NCBI RefSeq assembly: GCF_009177065.1
Contig: NZ_WEZF01000001.1
Span: forward strand, 620,001-684,000
Direction of reading: 5' to 3'
DNA from: Tautonia marina
GTDB lineage: Bacteria; Planctomycetota; Planctomycetia; Isosphaerales; Isosphaeraceae
Length of the DNA: 64,000 nucleotides
This document shows positions 35,385 to 45,005 of this stretch, one piece after another. The notes under the pieces were generated by a model. It worked only from the letters and a program-made list of their open reading frames with translations, was not told the DNA's origin and did no database searches. The position numbers and the translations under genes are program-made. How positions within the stretch are numbered: the stretch's first letter is position 1; each line of letters starts with the position of its first letter.

Positions 35385-36180
35385 CGTGTCACCGACTCTC
35401 CGTCGAAAACCTCGGCTCCGCTGCGGGGTTCGACCTCACGAGTTGCATCGTGCCGGATCGAGGCATCGGCCCTCGATCTGCTCGATTCGCCCCGGTCGCG
35501 GTTTCTGGAGAGCTTACCTCTCACCGGATCCCTTGAGATCCGGCCGGGAGCCACCAGAACCTGACCCTTCGGAGGACCGATCGGGCGATCGAGTTCCACT
35601 CGACGCCGCATTTGCACGGGAGGAGCCTTGGGATCCCGTGGCGAACGATCGGGCGCCATTGGTCAATTGGCGTCGAACCTGGCCGGGGCTGGCATCGTCC
35701 CTTGCAACACTCGCAAGGTTCCCCCGAGGGTGCCCGGCAATTCCACTCTGCCCAGGGGACGGTCGAGGCCGAAGCCCGACCGCAAGGCCTTCTAGTCTAC
35801 GCTCACGCCCCGATCTCTCCAAGCGAGATCGCCCTTGTTCTCCAATCGATTCCTCTCGACGCCGCTTGGGAGGCCTTGGGGACTCTCACACCAGAGCGGA
35901 GCGTCTCCTGGGCCGGCTGCCTCCTTGAAGATGCCCGTCGGCGGTCGACACGGATTGCCCGAAGGCTCCCCCCACGGATGACAAGGCCGCGATCCCGCCC
36001 TTTGACCCGGCCGGTCGCAGGCGAGAGAATCACTCGTCCACTCGGATCGCAGTTCCTCTGGCTTTGCAGACCCGCTTCAGAACGGGACGATGTCCCGGGA
36101 TCGAATCCGAGGGGAGCAGCTTTGAGGTCCGCGAAGGCTCCTGGCAGTAACCTTGCCCATGCTCACCTGCGGAACGGGTG
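35385..36180. other. 796-bp intergenic region with no assured gene
   Basis: It separates the minus-strand methylmalonyl-CoA cluster from a plus-strand thioesterase gene, so it should carry both promoters. Open frames exist (for example plus strand 35612-36181), but they overlap one another, show no known domain and have mixed third-position composition. I see no cobalamin riboswitch, tRNA or long repeat. A decayed gene is possible: a protein-like stretch 'ISPSEIALVLQSIPLDAAWE' lies near 35819-35878. Confidence 0.35.
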
Positions 36181-36600
36181 ATGGAGGACGTTGACGTGTC
36201 GGGGAGTCACCGGTTCGAACTGCCCATCCAGGTTGATCCCAGGGACATCGACCGGATGGGACACGTCAATAATGTCGTCTACCTCCGATACGCTCAGGAC
36301 GCGGCCGTCGCTCACTGGTCGGCTGTGGCCACGCCCGAGTATGCCGAATCGCTGCTCTGGGTCGTTCGGCGCCACGAGATTGACTATTTGCGGCCGGCCC
36401 TTCCCGGCGATCAGCTTCTCGCGCTCACCTGGGTCGGAGCAGCCGACGGAGCGACCTTTGAGCGCTTCGTTGAGATTACCCGGCCCGCGGATGACTTGGT
36501 TCTGGCCCGGGTTCGCACAGTCTGGGTCGCGCTCGACCCGCAACGGCTCCGGCCTCGCCGCGTTCCCGAAGCCCTGCGACGCCTGTTCGACTCCGATTGA
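36181..36600 (+). CDS. Acyl-CoA thioesterase, hot-dog (4HBT/FatB-like) fold
   Basis: 139 aa from ATG 36181 (a GTG at 36178 is the alternative). The hot-dog hallmark 'VDPRDIDRMGHVNNVVYLRYAQDAAVAHW' contains the catalytic Asp/His/Asn cluster of 4-hydroxybenzoyl-CoA thioesterase relatives. 'VRRHEIDYLRPALPGDQL' forms the next strands. Such enzymes hydrolyse acyl-CoA thioesters in the cytoplasm. Substrate cannot be inferred. The next gene starts 24 bp downstream, so the two may be co-transcribed. Confidence 0.9.
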   Translation: MEDVDVSGSHRFELPIQVDPRDIDRMGHVNNVVYLRYAQDAAVAHWSAVATPEYAESLLWVVRRHEIDYLRPALPGDQLLALTWVGAADGATFERFVEITRPADDLVLARVRTVWVALDPQRLRPRRVPEALRRLFDSD

Positions 36601-36624
36601 GGACTCTCCAGGAGGGTGATCCGG

Positions 36625-37674
36625 ATGATCCCTCCCGAGTCGGCTCCCCCATTCCTGAAATCTTTCCCCGAGGTCCCGATGCTTCTCGATCGTCTCGTGC
36701 GGTCCCAGACGATTTCTGGAGCGGTCCTGGCGGTCCAGTGTGTTTTCCTGGTGTTGATCGCTTGGCCCATCGAGGTCGAAGCCCTTGGTCCTGACTCTCC
36801 CAACGCCACTTCGCTCGACGAGCGCGTTCAAGAGGTGCTGCAACCACTTGGTGACGGGCTGGCGGTCAGTGTCTGGGTCGGCCCAGCGGGGGGAGCCCCC
36901 TGGTTTGTGAGGAATCCGGAGGTCGCCCTTCCTTCGGCCAGTGCCATCAAAACGGCCTATCTGGTCGCCCTTTTCGCAAGGTTTGCCGACGATCTCGATG
37001 CGACCCCTCCCGGCCTCGACGAGGCCCTGAGCGATCATCACCCGGCCATGACGCCGTACACTCCGGAGCAACGCGACGACATTCGAACGGCCCTTCAGGG
37101 CGCTTCGGTTCGAACGCTCGGCGGGGTGATGATGGGATCGATCGACGCGCCGAACCATGTGTACAACGCGGCGGCGAGTGCCATCACGGCCATCCTCGGC
37201 GGGCCCGACGCCTTGACGGCCGCGATTCACGCGATCGATCCGGCCTTCCGTGGGATCGTCGCCCGGCGCTACATGCTCGCTCCTCGCAACGTGACCGGCG
37301 ATAACGAAGCGTCGGCCGCTTCGCTCGCCGCGGTCCTGGCTCGCCTCGCCGCTGGCGAGCTTCCCGGCGTGAGCCCTGAGACATTGGCCGCGATGCGAGA
37401 CGCGGTGATCGTTCAAGAGGATCTCCACGGCTTGCAAGGACGCCATTTCGTGAAGGGGGGGAGCCTCAACTCCGACCCCATCACCCGGGTCAAATCGGGC
37501 TGGTGGGAACGCCCCGAACTCGGGCCGGTCGTTTTGACCGTGATGCTTGCCCGGCCGAACCCCGGCAATCAGGGCCGCGCCGAGGCGGCGGAGCAACTGG
37601 ACGCTGCCGCGTCGGCGCTCTCGGCGATGCTGCTGGAGGCCATCCAAGACGAATCGAATCGGCCCCAGCCGTAA
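36625..37674 (+). CDS. Secreted class A beta-lactamase-related serine hydrolase
   Basis: 349 aa from ATG 36625, 9 bp after AGGAGG. A membrane or signal segment lies at about 30-50 ('AVLAVQCVFLVLIAWPIEVEA'). The SxxK motif is Ser106-Ala-Ile-Lys109. The KTG-equivalent is 'VKGGSLNSDP'. An SDN-type motif is replaced by 'YNAAAS'. The family includes class A beta-lactamases and penicillin-binding-protein-like hydrolases. Loss of a canonical SDN makes a role in resistance uncertain; a peptidoglycan or ester hydrolase is equally possible. Confidence 0.8.
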   Translation: MIPPESAPPFLKSFPEVPMLLDRLVRSQTISGAVLAVQCVFLVLIAWPIEVEALGPDSPNATSLDERVQEVLQPLGDGLAVSVWVGPAGGAPWFVRNPEVALPSASAIKTAYLVALFARFADDLDATPPGLDEALSDHHPAMTPYTPEQRDDIRTALQGASVRTLGGVMMGSIDAPNHVYNAAASAITAILGGPDALTAAIHAIDPAFRGIVARRYMLAPRNVTGDNEASAASLAAVLARLAAGELPGVSPETLAAMRDAVIVQEDLHGLQGRHFVKGGSLNSDPITRVKSGWWERPELGPVVLTVMLARPNPGNQGRAEAAEQLDAAASALSAMLLEAIQDESNRPQP

Positions 37675-37695
37675 TCCCGATCGTCACCGGGCCGA

Positions 37696-38631
37696 TCAGC
37701 GGCCTGAGGCTTCGGTCATCTCACGAAAGTCTCGCCAGGTGATGACCTTGATCCCAAGCCGCTCGATCTCGGCAATGGTTGCGGGATCGGTGAAGACTCG
37801 CCGATCACCGTCTCGGCGCTCCGCGCTGGTCGTCACGGCCCGCAGTTCGTCGTCGTTGTAGCCACAGTGGATGATGAGCTGCGAGACGCCGGGCGGCAGG
37901 GTCCGTAACGTTTCGATGTAGTTCTCGACCCGTTCCTCGTGAGTCTCCCCGCCGTAGAACTGGGCCAGCCCATCCAGGACGGGCAGGCGTCTCTCGTCGA
38001 GCGCGGCCAGCCATTGCTTGCCGCGTTCCCGGAGCGCTGGATAGGCTTCGACGACCGGCCCTTCCACCTCCCGGACGAAGAGAATCGGCAGGTCATACTT
38101 CAACCCCAGCGAGACATAGACCTCGATCAGATCGGGACGGCTCACGAGGGCTCCCATGTGGGTGTCGAGGTGCGAGAGCGGGATGCCCAGCGCCTTCGCC
38201 CGCTCGATCTGGGCGGTCAGCTCGATCTCCACCTCCTCGGCCACGGCCAGGCGGGCCACGGCCTCGACGTTGTCGTGTAGGTAGCCATCCTCATCCACCA
38301 GGCTCGGCACGCGATCTCGGCCTGCGACGGGGCCCCAGCGGTAGTGGTCCCATTCGGAGTTAAGGGTCAGGTGGACGCCGTAATCCTTCTCCGGGTTTGC
38401 CCTTGCGTACTCGGCGAATTCCGTGACCCATGGACAGGGGATCATAATGCTGCACGACGAGACGATCCCTTGCTCCATCGCGTCGATGGTCGCCCGGTTG
38501 ACCGAGTGGCACATCCCCGCGTCGTCGGCGTGGATGATCAGGTAGCGTGTTTCCTCGTCCGCCCTCGTCGGAGCTGCCGACACCAGAAGGACGCCGAATC
38601 CGATCCACGTGGCGAGGCTGGCAAAACGCAT
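37696..38631 (-). CDS. ChbG/YdjC-type polysaccharide deacetylase, secreted
   Basis: 311 aa from ATG 38631. The start gives a clean signal peptide ('[18 protein letters not shown]'), and the longer frame is discarded. The metal site begins with '[25 protein letters not shown]' (Asp-Asp pair) and continues with '[12 protein letters not shown]' (the two His ligands), typical of YdjC/ChbG deacetylases that remove acetyl groups from chito-oligosaccharides. '[16 protein letters not shown]' is near the C terminus. The gene is convergent to the hydrolase gene, with a 21-bp gap. Confidence 0.9.
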   Translation of the reverse strand: MRFASLATWIGFGVLLVSAAPTRADEETRYLIIHADDAGMCHSVNRATIDAMEQGIVSSCSIMIPCPWVTEFAEYARANPEKDYGVHLTLNSEWDHYRWGPVAGRDRVPSLVDEDGYLHDNVEAVARLAVAEEVEIELTAQIERAKALGIPLSHLDTHMGALVSRPDLIEVYVSLGLKYDLPILFVREVEGPVVEAYPALRERGKQWLAALDERRLPVLDGLAQFYGGETHEERVENYIETLRTLPPGVSQLIIHCGYNDDELRAVTTSAERRDGDRRVFTDPATIAEIERLGIKVITWRDFREMTEASGR

Positions 38632-39015
38632 GGCGGACAATCTCGATGGGAACCGGAAGTGACTCGATCGCACGGTGGAGAGAACCGCACCTCCCCGATC
38701 CAGCATGCGACGACAAGGGACAACCTGCAAGCTCAGACAGCGTCTCCGCCTTCCATCGCGGTTCTTGATCGAGCCCTCCTGTTCACGCGGATTCAACGTG
38801 TTTCGCGAGCGGACCCTCTGGGACGAGTCTTGTCAACCTTCAGAAGACGAAGGACCGATCCCGAAGCGGCACCTTGCGCCGCCGCGTGAGTGCCCCCGGC
38901 GGTGGCCCGTTCGGTCGGCGGCGGCTGGATGGTACGCTGACCTGGGCGTTGCGTCGGTCGGATGGATCGAGGACGCGTTTCGAATGAGCATCATCCCCTG
39001 GTGCGAGGATGGCAG

Positions 39016-40122
39016 ATGACCCGGCGTCGATGTCTCGGTTTCCTGGCTTGCCTTCTGGGAGTCACCATGCCTCAGGCCGGTTTTTCCGACGAGCCTCCCG
39101 TCTCCCTCGACCGTGATCGAGCCTCCGCCTTTGCCCGGATCGCACTGGAGGCGATCGTCCGAGAATATCCGAACAAGCCGGAACACGTGCTCAGCGGGCC
39201 AGACGATCTCGACGCTCCCCGCGGACTCCACCCGGCGTTTTACGGGGCATACGACTGGCACTCGGCCGTGCATGGCCACTGGATGCTCGTGCGATTGCTC
39301 CGGCAATTCCCGGATCTGCCCGAGGCCGCGACGATCCGTCAAACCCTCGGCGCTCATCTGACCGCCGAGAACCTGCAGGCCGAGGCCGATTACTTCGACC
39401 ATCCCGATCGCCGGTCGTTCGAACGGCCCTACGGCTGGGCCTGGTTGCTCAAGCTGGTCGAGGAACTTGACGCCTGGGACGACCCCGACGCCTTGATCTG
39501 GCGCGATCATCTCCGCCCGCTCGAAACCGTCATCGTTAACCGCTACCTCGATTACTTCCCGAAACAGACTTACCCGATCCGCACCGGGGTCCACCCCAAC
39601 ACTGCCTTCGGCCTCGCCTTCGCGCACGACTATGCCAGGGCGCTGAACAACAACCGGCTCCGACTCCTGATTGAGGAGCGGGCACGGACCTACTTCGACA
39701 CCGATACCGACGCCCCGGCCCATTGGGAGCCGAGCGGGGCCGACTTCTTCTCCCCCGCCTTGATGGAGGCCGACCTCATGCGGCGCGTGCTTTCCACCGC
39801 TGAGTTTCGGCATTGGTTTTCCCGATTCCTTCCGGAAGTGGCCCAGGGCGAGCCGGAACCCTTGCTTCAGCCCGCCGAGGTCACCGATCGTTCCGATCCG
39901 CAACTCGTTCACCTCGACGGCCTGAATCTGAGTCGAGCCTGGTGCATGCGGAGCATCGCCCGAGCATTGGCCGAGGATGACCCCGCGCGGGACGCTCTCC
40001 GTTCCTCGGCCGAACAGCACGCTCGGGCCGCCCTCGATCACGTCACCAGCGGCGACTACGTCGGGGAACACTGGCTCGCCTCGTTCGCCGTCTTTCTGCT
40101 GACCGAGACCGAACGGGAGTAA
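39016..40122 (+). CDS. DUF2891 family secreted protein
   Basis: 368 aa from ATG 39016, with a signal peptide ('CLGFLACLLGVTMPQAGFS'). The core matches DUF2891: 'HPAFYGAYDWHSAVHGHWMLVRLLR', 'FERPYGWAWLLKLVEEL', 'PIRTGVHPNTAFGLAFA' and 'HWEPSGADFFSPALMEADLM'. The fold is probably an alpha/alpha barrel with clustered His, Asp and Trp, as in glycan-active enzymes; activity is undetermined. It stands alone between a deacetylase and a sulfatase gene, both exported, which fits a polysaccharide-handling neighbourhood. Confidence 0.87.
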   Translation: MTRRRCLGFLACLLGVTMPQAGFSDEPPVSLDRDRASAFARIALEAIVREYPNKPEHVLSGPDDLDAPRGLHPAFYGAYDWHSAVHGHWMLVRLLRQFPDLPEAATIRQTLGAHLTAENLQAEADYFDHPDRRSFERPYGWAWLLKLVEELDAWDDPDALIWRDHLRPLETVIVNRYLDYFPKQTYPIRTGVHPNTAFGLAFAHDYARALNNNRLRLLIEERARTYFDTDTDAPAHWEPSGADFFSPALMEADLMRRVLSTAEFRHWFSRFLPEVAQGEPEPLLQPAEVTDRSDPQLVHLDGLNLSRAWCMRSIARALAEDDPARDALRSSAEQHARAALDHVTSGDYVGEHWLASFAVFLLTETERE

Positions 40123-40170
40123 ACATCCTGCGGGGGCGGTGATCCCACAGTAGTCAGAACCCTGAGGGGA

Positions 40171-41595
40171 TCACTCGCCCTCGCCGTTCGGTTCGACCGC
40201 GGCGTTGGGGGCCTCCTCCTTCGGAACAATTGCGGCAAGCCCGGCCTTGATCGCGAGAGATTCGGGAGCCTCGGCCAGATTGTGCCACTCCATCGGGTCG
40301 ACGTCGTGGTCGTACAATTCCTCCGAGCCGTCCCAGTAACGGATGTATCGCCAGCGCTCCGATCGAACCGCGTGATTGCCTCGACCGTGCGTGGTCAGGG
40401 CCGGGTGGTCCCACGATCGAGAAGGGGCGCGGAGCAGGGGGGCCAGGCTTCGGCCTTCCAGCTCCGGACGTTCAGGAAGGCCGCACAGCTCGATCAGGGT
40501 CGGGTAAAGGTCGATGAGCGAGACGGTCCGATCGCATCGAACCCCCGCCGCGCTGACTCCCGGCGCGGTGATGAGCAACGGCACTCGCGTGGCTTCTTCC
40601 CACAGGGCAAACTTTCGCCAGTGCTGCTTCTCGCCGAGATGCCAGCCGTGGTCCCCCCAGGTCACGATGATCGTGTTCTCGGCGATCGGGCTGCGGTCCA
40701 GGGCATCGAGCAACCGGCCGACCTGATGATCGGCGAAGGCGATGCTGGCCAGATAGCCTTGCACGGCCAGATCCCACTGCTCATGTTCGAGCACCTTCCG
40801 ATGATCTCCCTCGGGCCTGGCCATGGCGATCCCGGCGGGAGGAAGGTCATCGAGGTCGTCGTCGGGGACCTCCGGCCGCTGAATGGTTTCGATCGGGAAG
40901 GCGTCAAAATACGATTTCGGGACGTACCAGGGCAGGTGCGGTCGGTACAGGCCGACGGCCAGGAACAGGGGGGCGTTGCGATCCTGCGCAAGCTGCTCGA
41001 TGGCCCAGTCCACCACCTGATGATCCCCCATTGCCTCATCCGGCACGTCAACCGGACCCCAGTCAAAATGGGCGGTTCGGGCAATCCCGTTGACCGGGGT
41101 CGCTTCGGGTTTCGGGTCGCTCGGCCGATCGAAGTACTGGTGCCAGGAAGCCGGATCGTTGAACGGGCCGTGGAAAATCTTGCCGCCGCCCAGCACCTCG
41201 TAACCGGCGGCCATGAAGTGCTGCGGCAAGGTCACGGCATCGGGCATCGCCGCTCGCCAGGGTTGGGGATTGAGGTAGACCCCACTGGTCGACGGTCGAA
41301 TGCCCGTCAACAAGGCCGTCCGGGACGGATTGCAGGCCGGAGCCGCGCAATAGGCTCGATCGAAGACCACCCCCCGGCTCGCCAGGCGATCAAGATTCGG
41401 CGTGCTCGCCTGCGGATGCCCTCCGAGAAATCCGGTCCAGTCGTTCAGGTCGTCGATCGCCAGAAATAGCACGTTCGGGCGTGCTTCGGTCGCTCGATGA
41501 GCGTTCGAACGCTCCTGAGAAACCGCAGAATCCAGCGGCAGGAATCCGATTCCGATCGCAACGAGCATCCATGCTGGAATCCGAGCCGAGGACAT
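40171..41595 (-). CDS. Secreted sulfatase (formylglycine type, iduronate-2-sulfatase-like)
   Basis: 474 aa from ATG 41595, placed by AAGGAG 8 bp upstream, with signal peptide 'MLVAIGIGFLPLDSAVS'. N-terminal metal site 'FLAIDDLNDW'. The sulfatase signature Cys88-Asn-Pro-Ser-Arg ('CNPSRTALLTG') supplies the Cys that is modified to formylglycine. 'VTWGDHGWHLGEKQHWRKFALWEEATRVP' is the C-terminal metal/substrate region typical of the iduronate-2-sulfatase branch. It cleaves sulfate esters from glycans in the periplasm. Sulfatases of this kind are abundant in planctomycetes. Confidence 0.94.
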   Translation of the reverse strand: MSSARIPAWMLVAIGIGFLPLDSAVSQERSNAHRATEARPNVLFLAIDDLNDWTGFLGGHPQASTPNLDRLASRGVVFDRAYCAAPACNPSRTALLTGIRPSTSGVYLNPQPWRAAMPDAVTLPQHFMAAGYEVLGGGKIFHGPFNDPASWHQYFDRPSDPKPEATPVNGIARTAHFDWGPVDVPDEAMGDHQVVDWAIEQLAQDRNAPLFLAVGLYRPHLPWYVPKSYFDAFPIETIQRPEVPDDDLDDLPPAGIAMARPEGDHRKVLEHEQWDLAVQGYLASIAFADHQVGRLLDALDRSPIAENTIIVTWGDHGWHLGEKQHWRKFALWEEATRVPLLITAPGVSAAGVRCDRTVSLIDLYPTLIELCGLPERPELEGRSLAPLLRAPSRSWDHPALTTHGRGNHAVRSERWRYIRYWDGSEELYDHDVDPMEWHNLAEAPESLAIKAGLAAIVPKEEAPNAAVEPNGEGE

Positions 41596-42135
41596 GGGGC
41601 ATCTCCTTCCGGGCGAGTGTCGCTTGGAGCAGTCCTGGTCACGACTTCGGACCAACCGACGGCAGGCAACGAGACCGTTTTCGCGTGGTGGAACCACCGT
41701 TCGCATGGCCGTCCCGAGCCTTCAGAGACACCTCGCCCGGGATGGCCCCTTGAGCCTACGCCTCCAGCGTTTCGGATTCCAGTGTCGTGCCAGTCAGCCC
41801 GAATGCGATGACTTGGTTACCCCACAGGCTCTCTCGAGCGTTCTCGAATCTTTTTTTGAGATCGGGGAAGAAGTCCCCGAATGATTTCGGCTTCTTGGCG
41901 AATCTGTTGGTGGACCGGATCGGATCCCCTTCAAACCGACCCGACCTGACCCGACCGGAGACTCACCGTTCGGTCATCAGGACCCGACTCGAAGGATGGA
42001 GGTCGGCCAGGTGGGGAGATTCGGTTCGTTTCGATTTTCTTTGGGTTTGGGGCTAGGGTCCGTCAATCGCCGGCCAAGCACATGAGGTCATGGTTCATGG
42101 CATTGCACGCACGTCGTCAGTCGGAGGACTTTGAG
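41596..42135. other. 540-bp divergent intergenic region
   Basis: Lies between the minus-strand sulfatase and the plus-strand WD40 gene, so both promoters should be here. It contains a seven-T run (41851-41857) followed by a small hairpin CGGGGA-AGAAG-TCCCCG (41863-41879), and a (CCGAC)-rich stretch near 41938-41962. No credible gene is visible. The WD40 ribosome site CGGAGG lies at 42122-42127. Confidence 0.35.
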
Positions 42136-43161
42136 ATGAGTGACCCCATGGACGCTTCCCGGTCCCGGTCCCGGTCATGGTCGCGAGGGATCGGCGTGTG
42201 CCCAGCCCTGGCGGTCTTGCTTGCCCTGTTGGCGGCGGTGGCCGTGCCGATTTTGAAGCAGCCTGAGGCGCCTCGTTCGCAGATCACGCTGCCGGAGGAT
42301 GGCCTGGTTTCGTCGGTCGTGTTCGACTCCTCTGGTGATCGCATCTACTCCGATCACAAGGCACTGGGTCCGACGGTGCTTCAACTCGGGCAAGAAGGCG
42401 AATTGTTCCAGGGCCCCTCGGTCGGCCTTGGCCGATGTGCGACCATGGCGCTCGATCCGGGGGGGCGATCGCTGATCATCGCCAGAGAGTCAGGGGCGAT
42501 CGAGGTGCGTGATCAGGAGACGCTCGACCTGCGTCAAACCCTTCCCGGCACCGACCGGAGCCTGAGCCTGGCCGTTTCCGCCGATGGCAAGCGCTTGATC
42601 TCGGTCGATCAGCACGATCTCTGTCGCTGCTGGTCGCTGACCGAGGGACAGATTCAGTGGGAGTACACCGAGCAGGCCGGGATCTCTCGATGCACCCTCT
42701 CTCCGGATGGAAAACACGTCGTCCTGGGCTTACGGCACGGAGAGATTGCCGTGCTCGACGCCGCAACGGGGACCGAGGTGGCCCGATGGAATGGTCACGG
42801 CCGCGGCTCCATGCTGCTTGCCCTGGCATTCACTCCAGACGGACAGACGCTGGTCAGTGTCGGGTTGGAAGGTCGGTTGCGAACCTGGGATGCCCTGGCC
42901 GACTGGAAATCGAAACTCGACATCGCGATGCCTGGAGGCACCTCTCGAAGCCTGGCCATTGCTCCCGATGGCCGCAGTCTGGCCACGGGGCACAACGATG
43001 GACAGGTCCGTGTCTGGGACCTCTCCACCGGGGCGTTGCTCGGTGAGGCCGCGATGGCGAATGTGCAACTGAGTTCGGTTTGCTTTGAGCCGATGGGGCA
43101 ACGGTTGGCCGTGTCCTTCGGATCGACTGTTGCGGTCATCCCGACGCCCGGTTCGGTTTGA
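42136..43161 (+). CDS. Membrane-anchored WD40 repeat protein
   Basis: 341 aa from ATG 42136, 8 bp after CGGAGG. A Ser-Arg repeat near the N terminus (coded by tandem CCCGGT units) precedes one membrane helix ('LAVLLALLAAVAVPIL'). The rest is beta-propeller repeats: about six or seven blades with signatures such as 'GEIAVLDAATGTEVARWNGHG', 'FTPDGQTLVSVGLEGRLRTWD' and 'LATGHNDGQVRVWDLSTG'. Probably a protein-interaction platform outside the cytoplasmic membrane. No partner is evident from neighbours. Confidence 0.88.
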   Translation: MSDPMDASRSRSRSWSRGIGVCPALAVLLALLAAVAVPILKQPEAPRSQITLPEDGLVSSVVFDSSGDRIYSDHKALGPTVLQLGQEGELFQGPSVGLGRCATMALDPGGRSLIIARESGAIEVRDQETLDLRQTLPGTDRSLSLAVSADGKRLISVDQHDLCRCWSLTEGQIQWEYTEQAGISRCTLSPDGKHVVLGLRHGEIAVLDAATGTEVARWNGHGRGSMLLALAFTPDGQTLVSVGLEGRLRTWDALADWKSKLDIAMPGGTSRSLAIAPDGRSLATGHNDGQVRVWDLSTGALLGEAAMANVQLSSVCFEPMGQRLAVSFGSTVAVIPTPGSV

Positions 43162-43200
43162 CCATCCCTCGGGGGAGTCTCGCTCGGCCATTCGGAGCGA

Positions 43201-44826
43201 TCACCCCGAGAGCAAGGGGCCGGCCTCGGCGATGGCGGGGGAAATTCCTTCGAATCGTTCGAAGTTCTTCCGGAATCGCTCGGCGAGCCGTCGGGCGGCC
43301 TCCTCGTAGCGGATCGGGTCGGCCCAGGCCGCCTGGGGTTCGAGGATCGTCTCGGGAACTCCCAGGCAGCTCAGGGGGTGACGGAGGCCGAAGACCGGAT
43401 CGGTCTTCAGCGGGGCCTCGTCGAGACGTCCCGAGAGCACGGCGTCGACCATCGCCCGGGTATACGGCAGCGGAATCCGCCGACCGTCCCCGACCCCTCC
43501 TCCGGTCCAGCCGGTGTTGAGCAGCCAAGCCTGAGTGCCATGCTGCCGCATCTTCTGCCCGAGAAGTTCCGCGTAGCGCTGCGGCGGCAAGACCATGAAC
43601 GGCTCTCCGAAACAGGCGCTGAAGGTCGCCGACGGCTCCGAGCCGAGACCACGCTCGGTCCCCGCGATCTTCGCCGTGTACCCGGAAAGGAAGTGGTACA
43701 TCGCCTGCTCTGGCGAGAGCCGGGAGAGCGGTGGCAAGATGCCGAAGGCGTCACAGGTCAGAAAGATGATGTGCTTCGGATGGCCGGATCGCCCGCTCGG
43801 GACGTAATTGGGGATGAACTCGATCGGGTAGGCCGCCCGGGTGTTCTCGGTCAGGCTTGCGTCGTCGAACTGGCAGGTCCGGGTTTCGGGGTCGAGGACC
43901 ACGTTCTCCAGGACCGTCCCGAAGCGAATCGCGCCGTAAATCTCCGGTTCGTTGGTCCGATCGAGCCGAATGCACTTGGCGTAGCATCCTCCCTCGATGT
44001 TAAAAACCCCCGCGTCGGACCAACCGTGCTCGTCATCGCCGATCAGGTGTCGGCGGCGATCGGCCGAGAGGGTCGTCTTGCCCGTCCCCGAGAGACCGAA
44101 GAAGACCGCCACGTCCCCCGCGTCGCCGACGTTCGCCGAGCAGTGCATCGACATCACGCCTTGCTTTGGCAGCAGGTAGTTCAGGATCGAGAAAACCGAC
44201 TTCTTGATCTCTCCCGCGTACAGCGTCCCGCCGATCAGGACCATCCGCCGGGCGAAGTTCACCAGAATGAACACCTCGCTCCGCGTGCCGTCGCGCTTGG
44301 GATCAGCCTTGAAATCGGGTACGGCAAGAATGGTGAACTCGGGCCGAAACGCCCGCTGCTGCTCGGCCGACGGCATGAGGAACAACTGATGGGCGAAGAG
44401 GGCATGATACGCGCGTTCGCAGACCACCCGAACCGCGAGCCGATGATCCGGGTCGGCCCCGGCGAACGTGTCGGTCACATACACGGTTCGCCCTTGAAGA
44501 TGCTCCTGCACCCGGCCGAGGAGGCGATCAAACACCTCCGACGCGATCGGCCGATTGACCGATCCCCAGGCAATGTCCCCTTCCGATTCCGGTTCCTGCA
44601 CGATGAACTTGTCTTGCGGCGATCGTCCCGTGTAAGCCCCCGTCCGGAACACCGCGGCCCCTGAGTCTGCCAGTTGGCCCTCTCCTCGGCCCAGCGCATG
44701 TTCGACCAAGACCGCTTGCGGAAGGTTCCAGAACGTTTCTCCAACCCCGCTCAATCCTTGGTCTTCGAGCGTGACGGCGTGGGGCAGGGGGGCCGGTTCG
44801 TTCGGTGTTTCTGCGGTCGCAGCCAT
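43201..44826 (-). CDS. pckA: Phosphoenolpyruvate carboxykinase (ATP)
   Basis: 541 aa from ATG 44826 (a longer frame reaches 44859). All family signatures are present: 'AYTGRSPQDKFIV', the PEPCK-specific motif 'GLSGTGKTTLSADRRRHLIGDDEHGW' region (kinase-1a and metal site), 'FNIEGGCYAKCI', and adenine-binding 'NTGWTGGG'. It converts oxaloacetate and ATP to PEP, CO2 and ADP, opening gluconeogenesis. It would connect oxaloacetate from the methylmalonyl-CoA cycle encoded 8 kb away to sugar synthesis, although the genes are not linked. Confidence 0.96.
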   Translation of the reverse strand: MAATAETPNEPAPLPHAVTLEDQGLSGVGETFWNLPQAVLVEHALGRGEGQLADSGAAVFRTGAYTGRSPQDKFIVQEPESEGDIAWGSVNRPIASEVFDRLLGRVQEHLQGRTVYVTDTFAGADPDHRLAVRVVCERAYHALFAHQLFLMPSAEQQRAFRPEFTILAVPDFKADPKRDGTRSEVFILVNFARRMVLIGGTLYAGEIKKSVFSILNYLLPKQGVMSMHCSANVGDAGDVAVFFGLSGTGKTTLSADRRRHLIGDDEHGWSDAGVFNIEGGCYAKCIRLDRTNEPEIYGAIRFGTVLENVVLDPETRTCQFDDASLTENTRAAYPIEFIPNYVPSGRSGHPKHIIFLTCDAFGILPPLSRLSPEQAMYHFLSGYTAKIAGTERGLGSEPSATFSACFGEPFMVLPPQRYAELLGQKMRQHGTQAWLLNTGWTGGGVGDGRRIPLPYTRAMVDAVLSGRLDEAPLKTDPVFGLRHPLSCLGVPETILEPQAAWADPIRYEEAARRLAERFRKNFERFEGISPAIAEAGPLLSG

Positions 44827-45005
44827 CGGGACCTCGGCAAGGTGGGGCTCGGGAGGCAAGGTCGATCGCCCTGTCTCCGGCCGATCATTGAAGGTTCCAT
44901 CGTCACACGATCAACGCGCGTGCGACCCAAAAGACTTCTTCCGAACGAAGACGGCACACGTCATGCCGGGCGCTCAAATTCGGTCAACCGGACAGAGACC
45001 CTGCA

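Noticed and set aside
35385-36180. Cobalamin riboswitch upstream of the methylmalonyl-CoA operon
   Set aside because: No B12-box-like sequence (GCCACTG and flanking helices) on the minus strand of the gap.
41851-41879. Terminator formed by the seven-T run and CGGGGA/TCCCCG hairpin
   Set aside because: The T run precedes the stem on the plus strand and becomes A residues after it on the minus strand, so neither orientation gives stem then T tract.
42160-42184. CCCGGT tandem repeat as a mobile or regulatory repeat
   Set aside because: It is a short in-frame Ser-Arg coding repeat inside the WD40 gene's N terminus; no other copies are seen.
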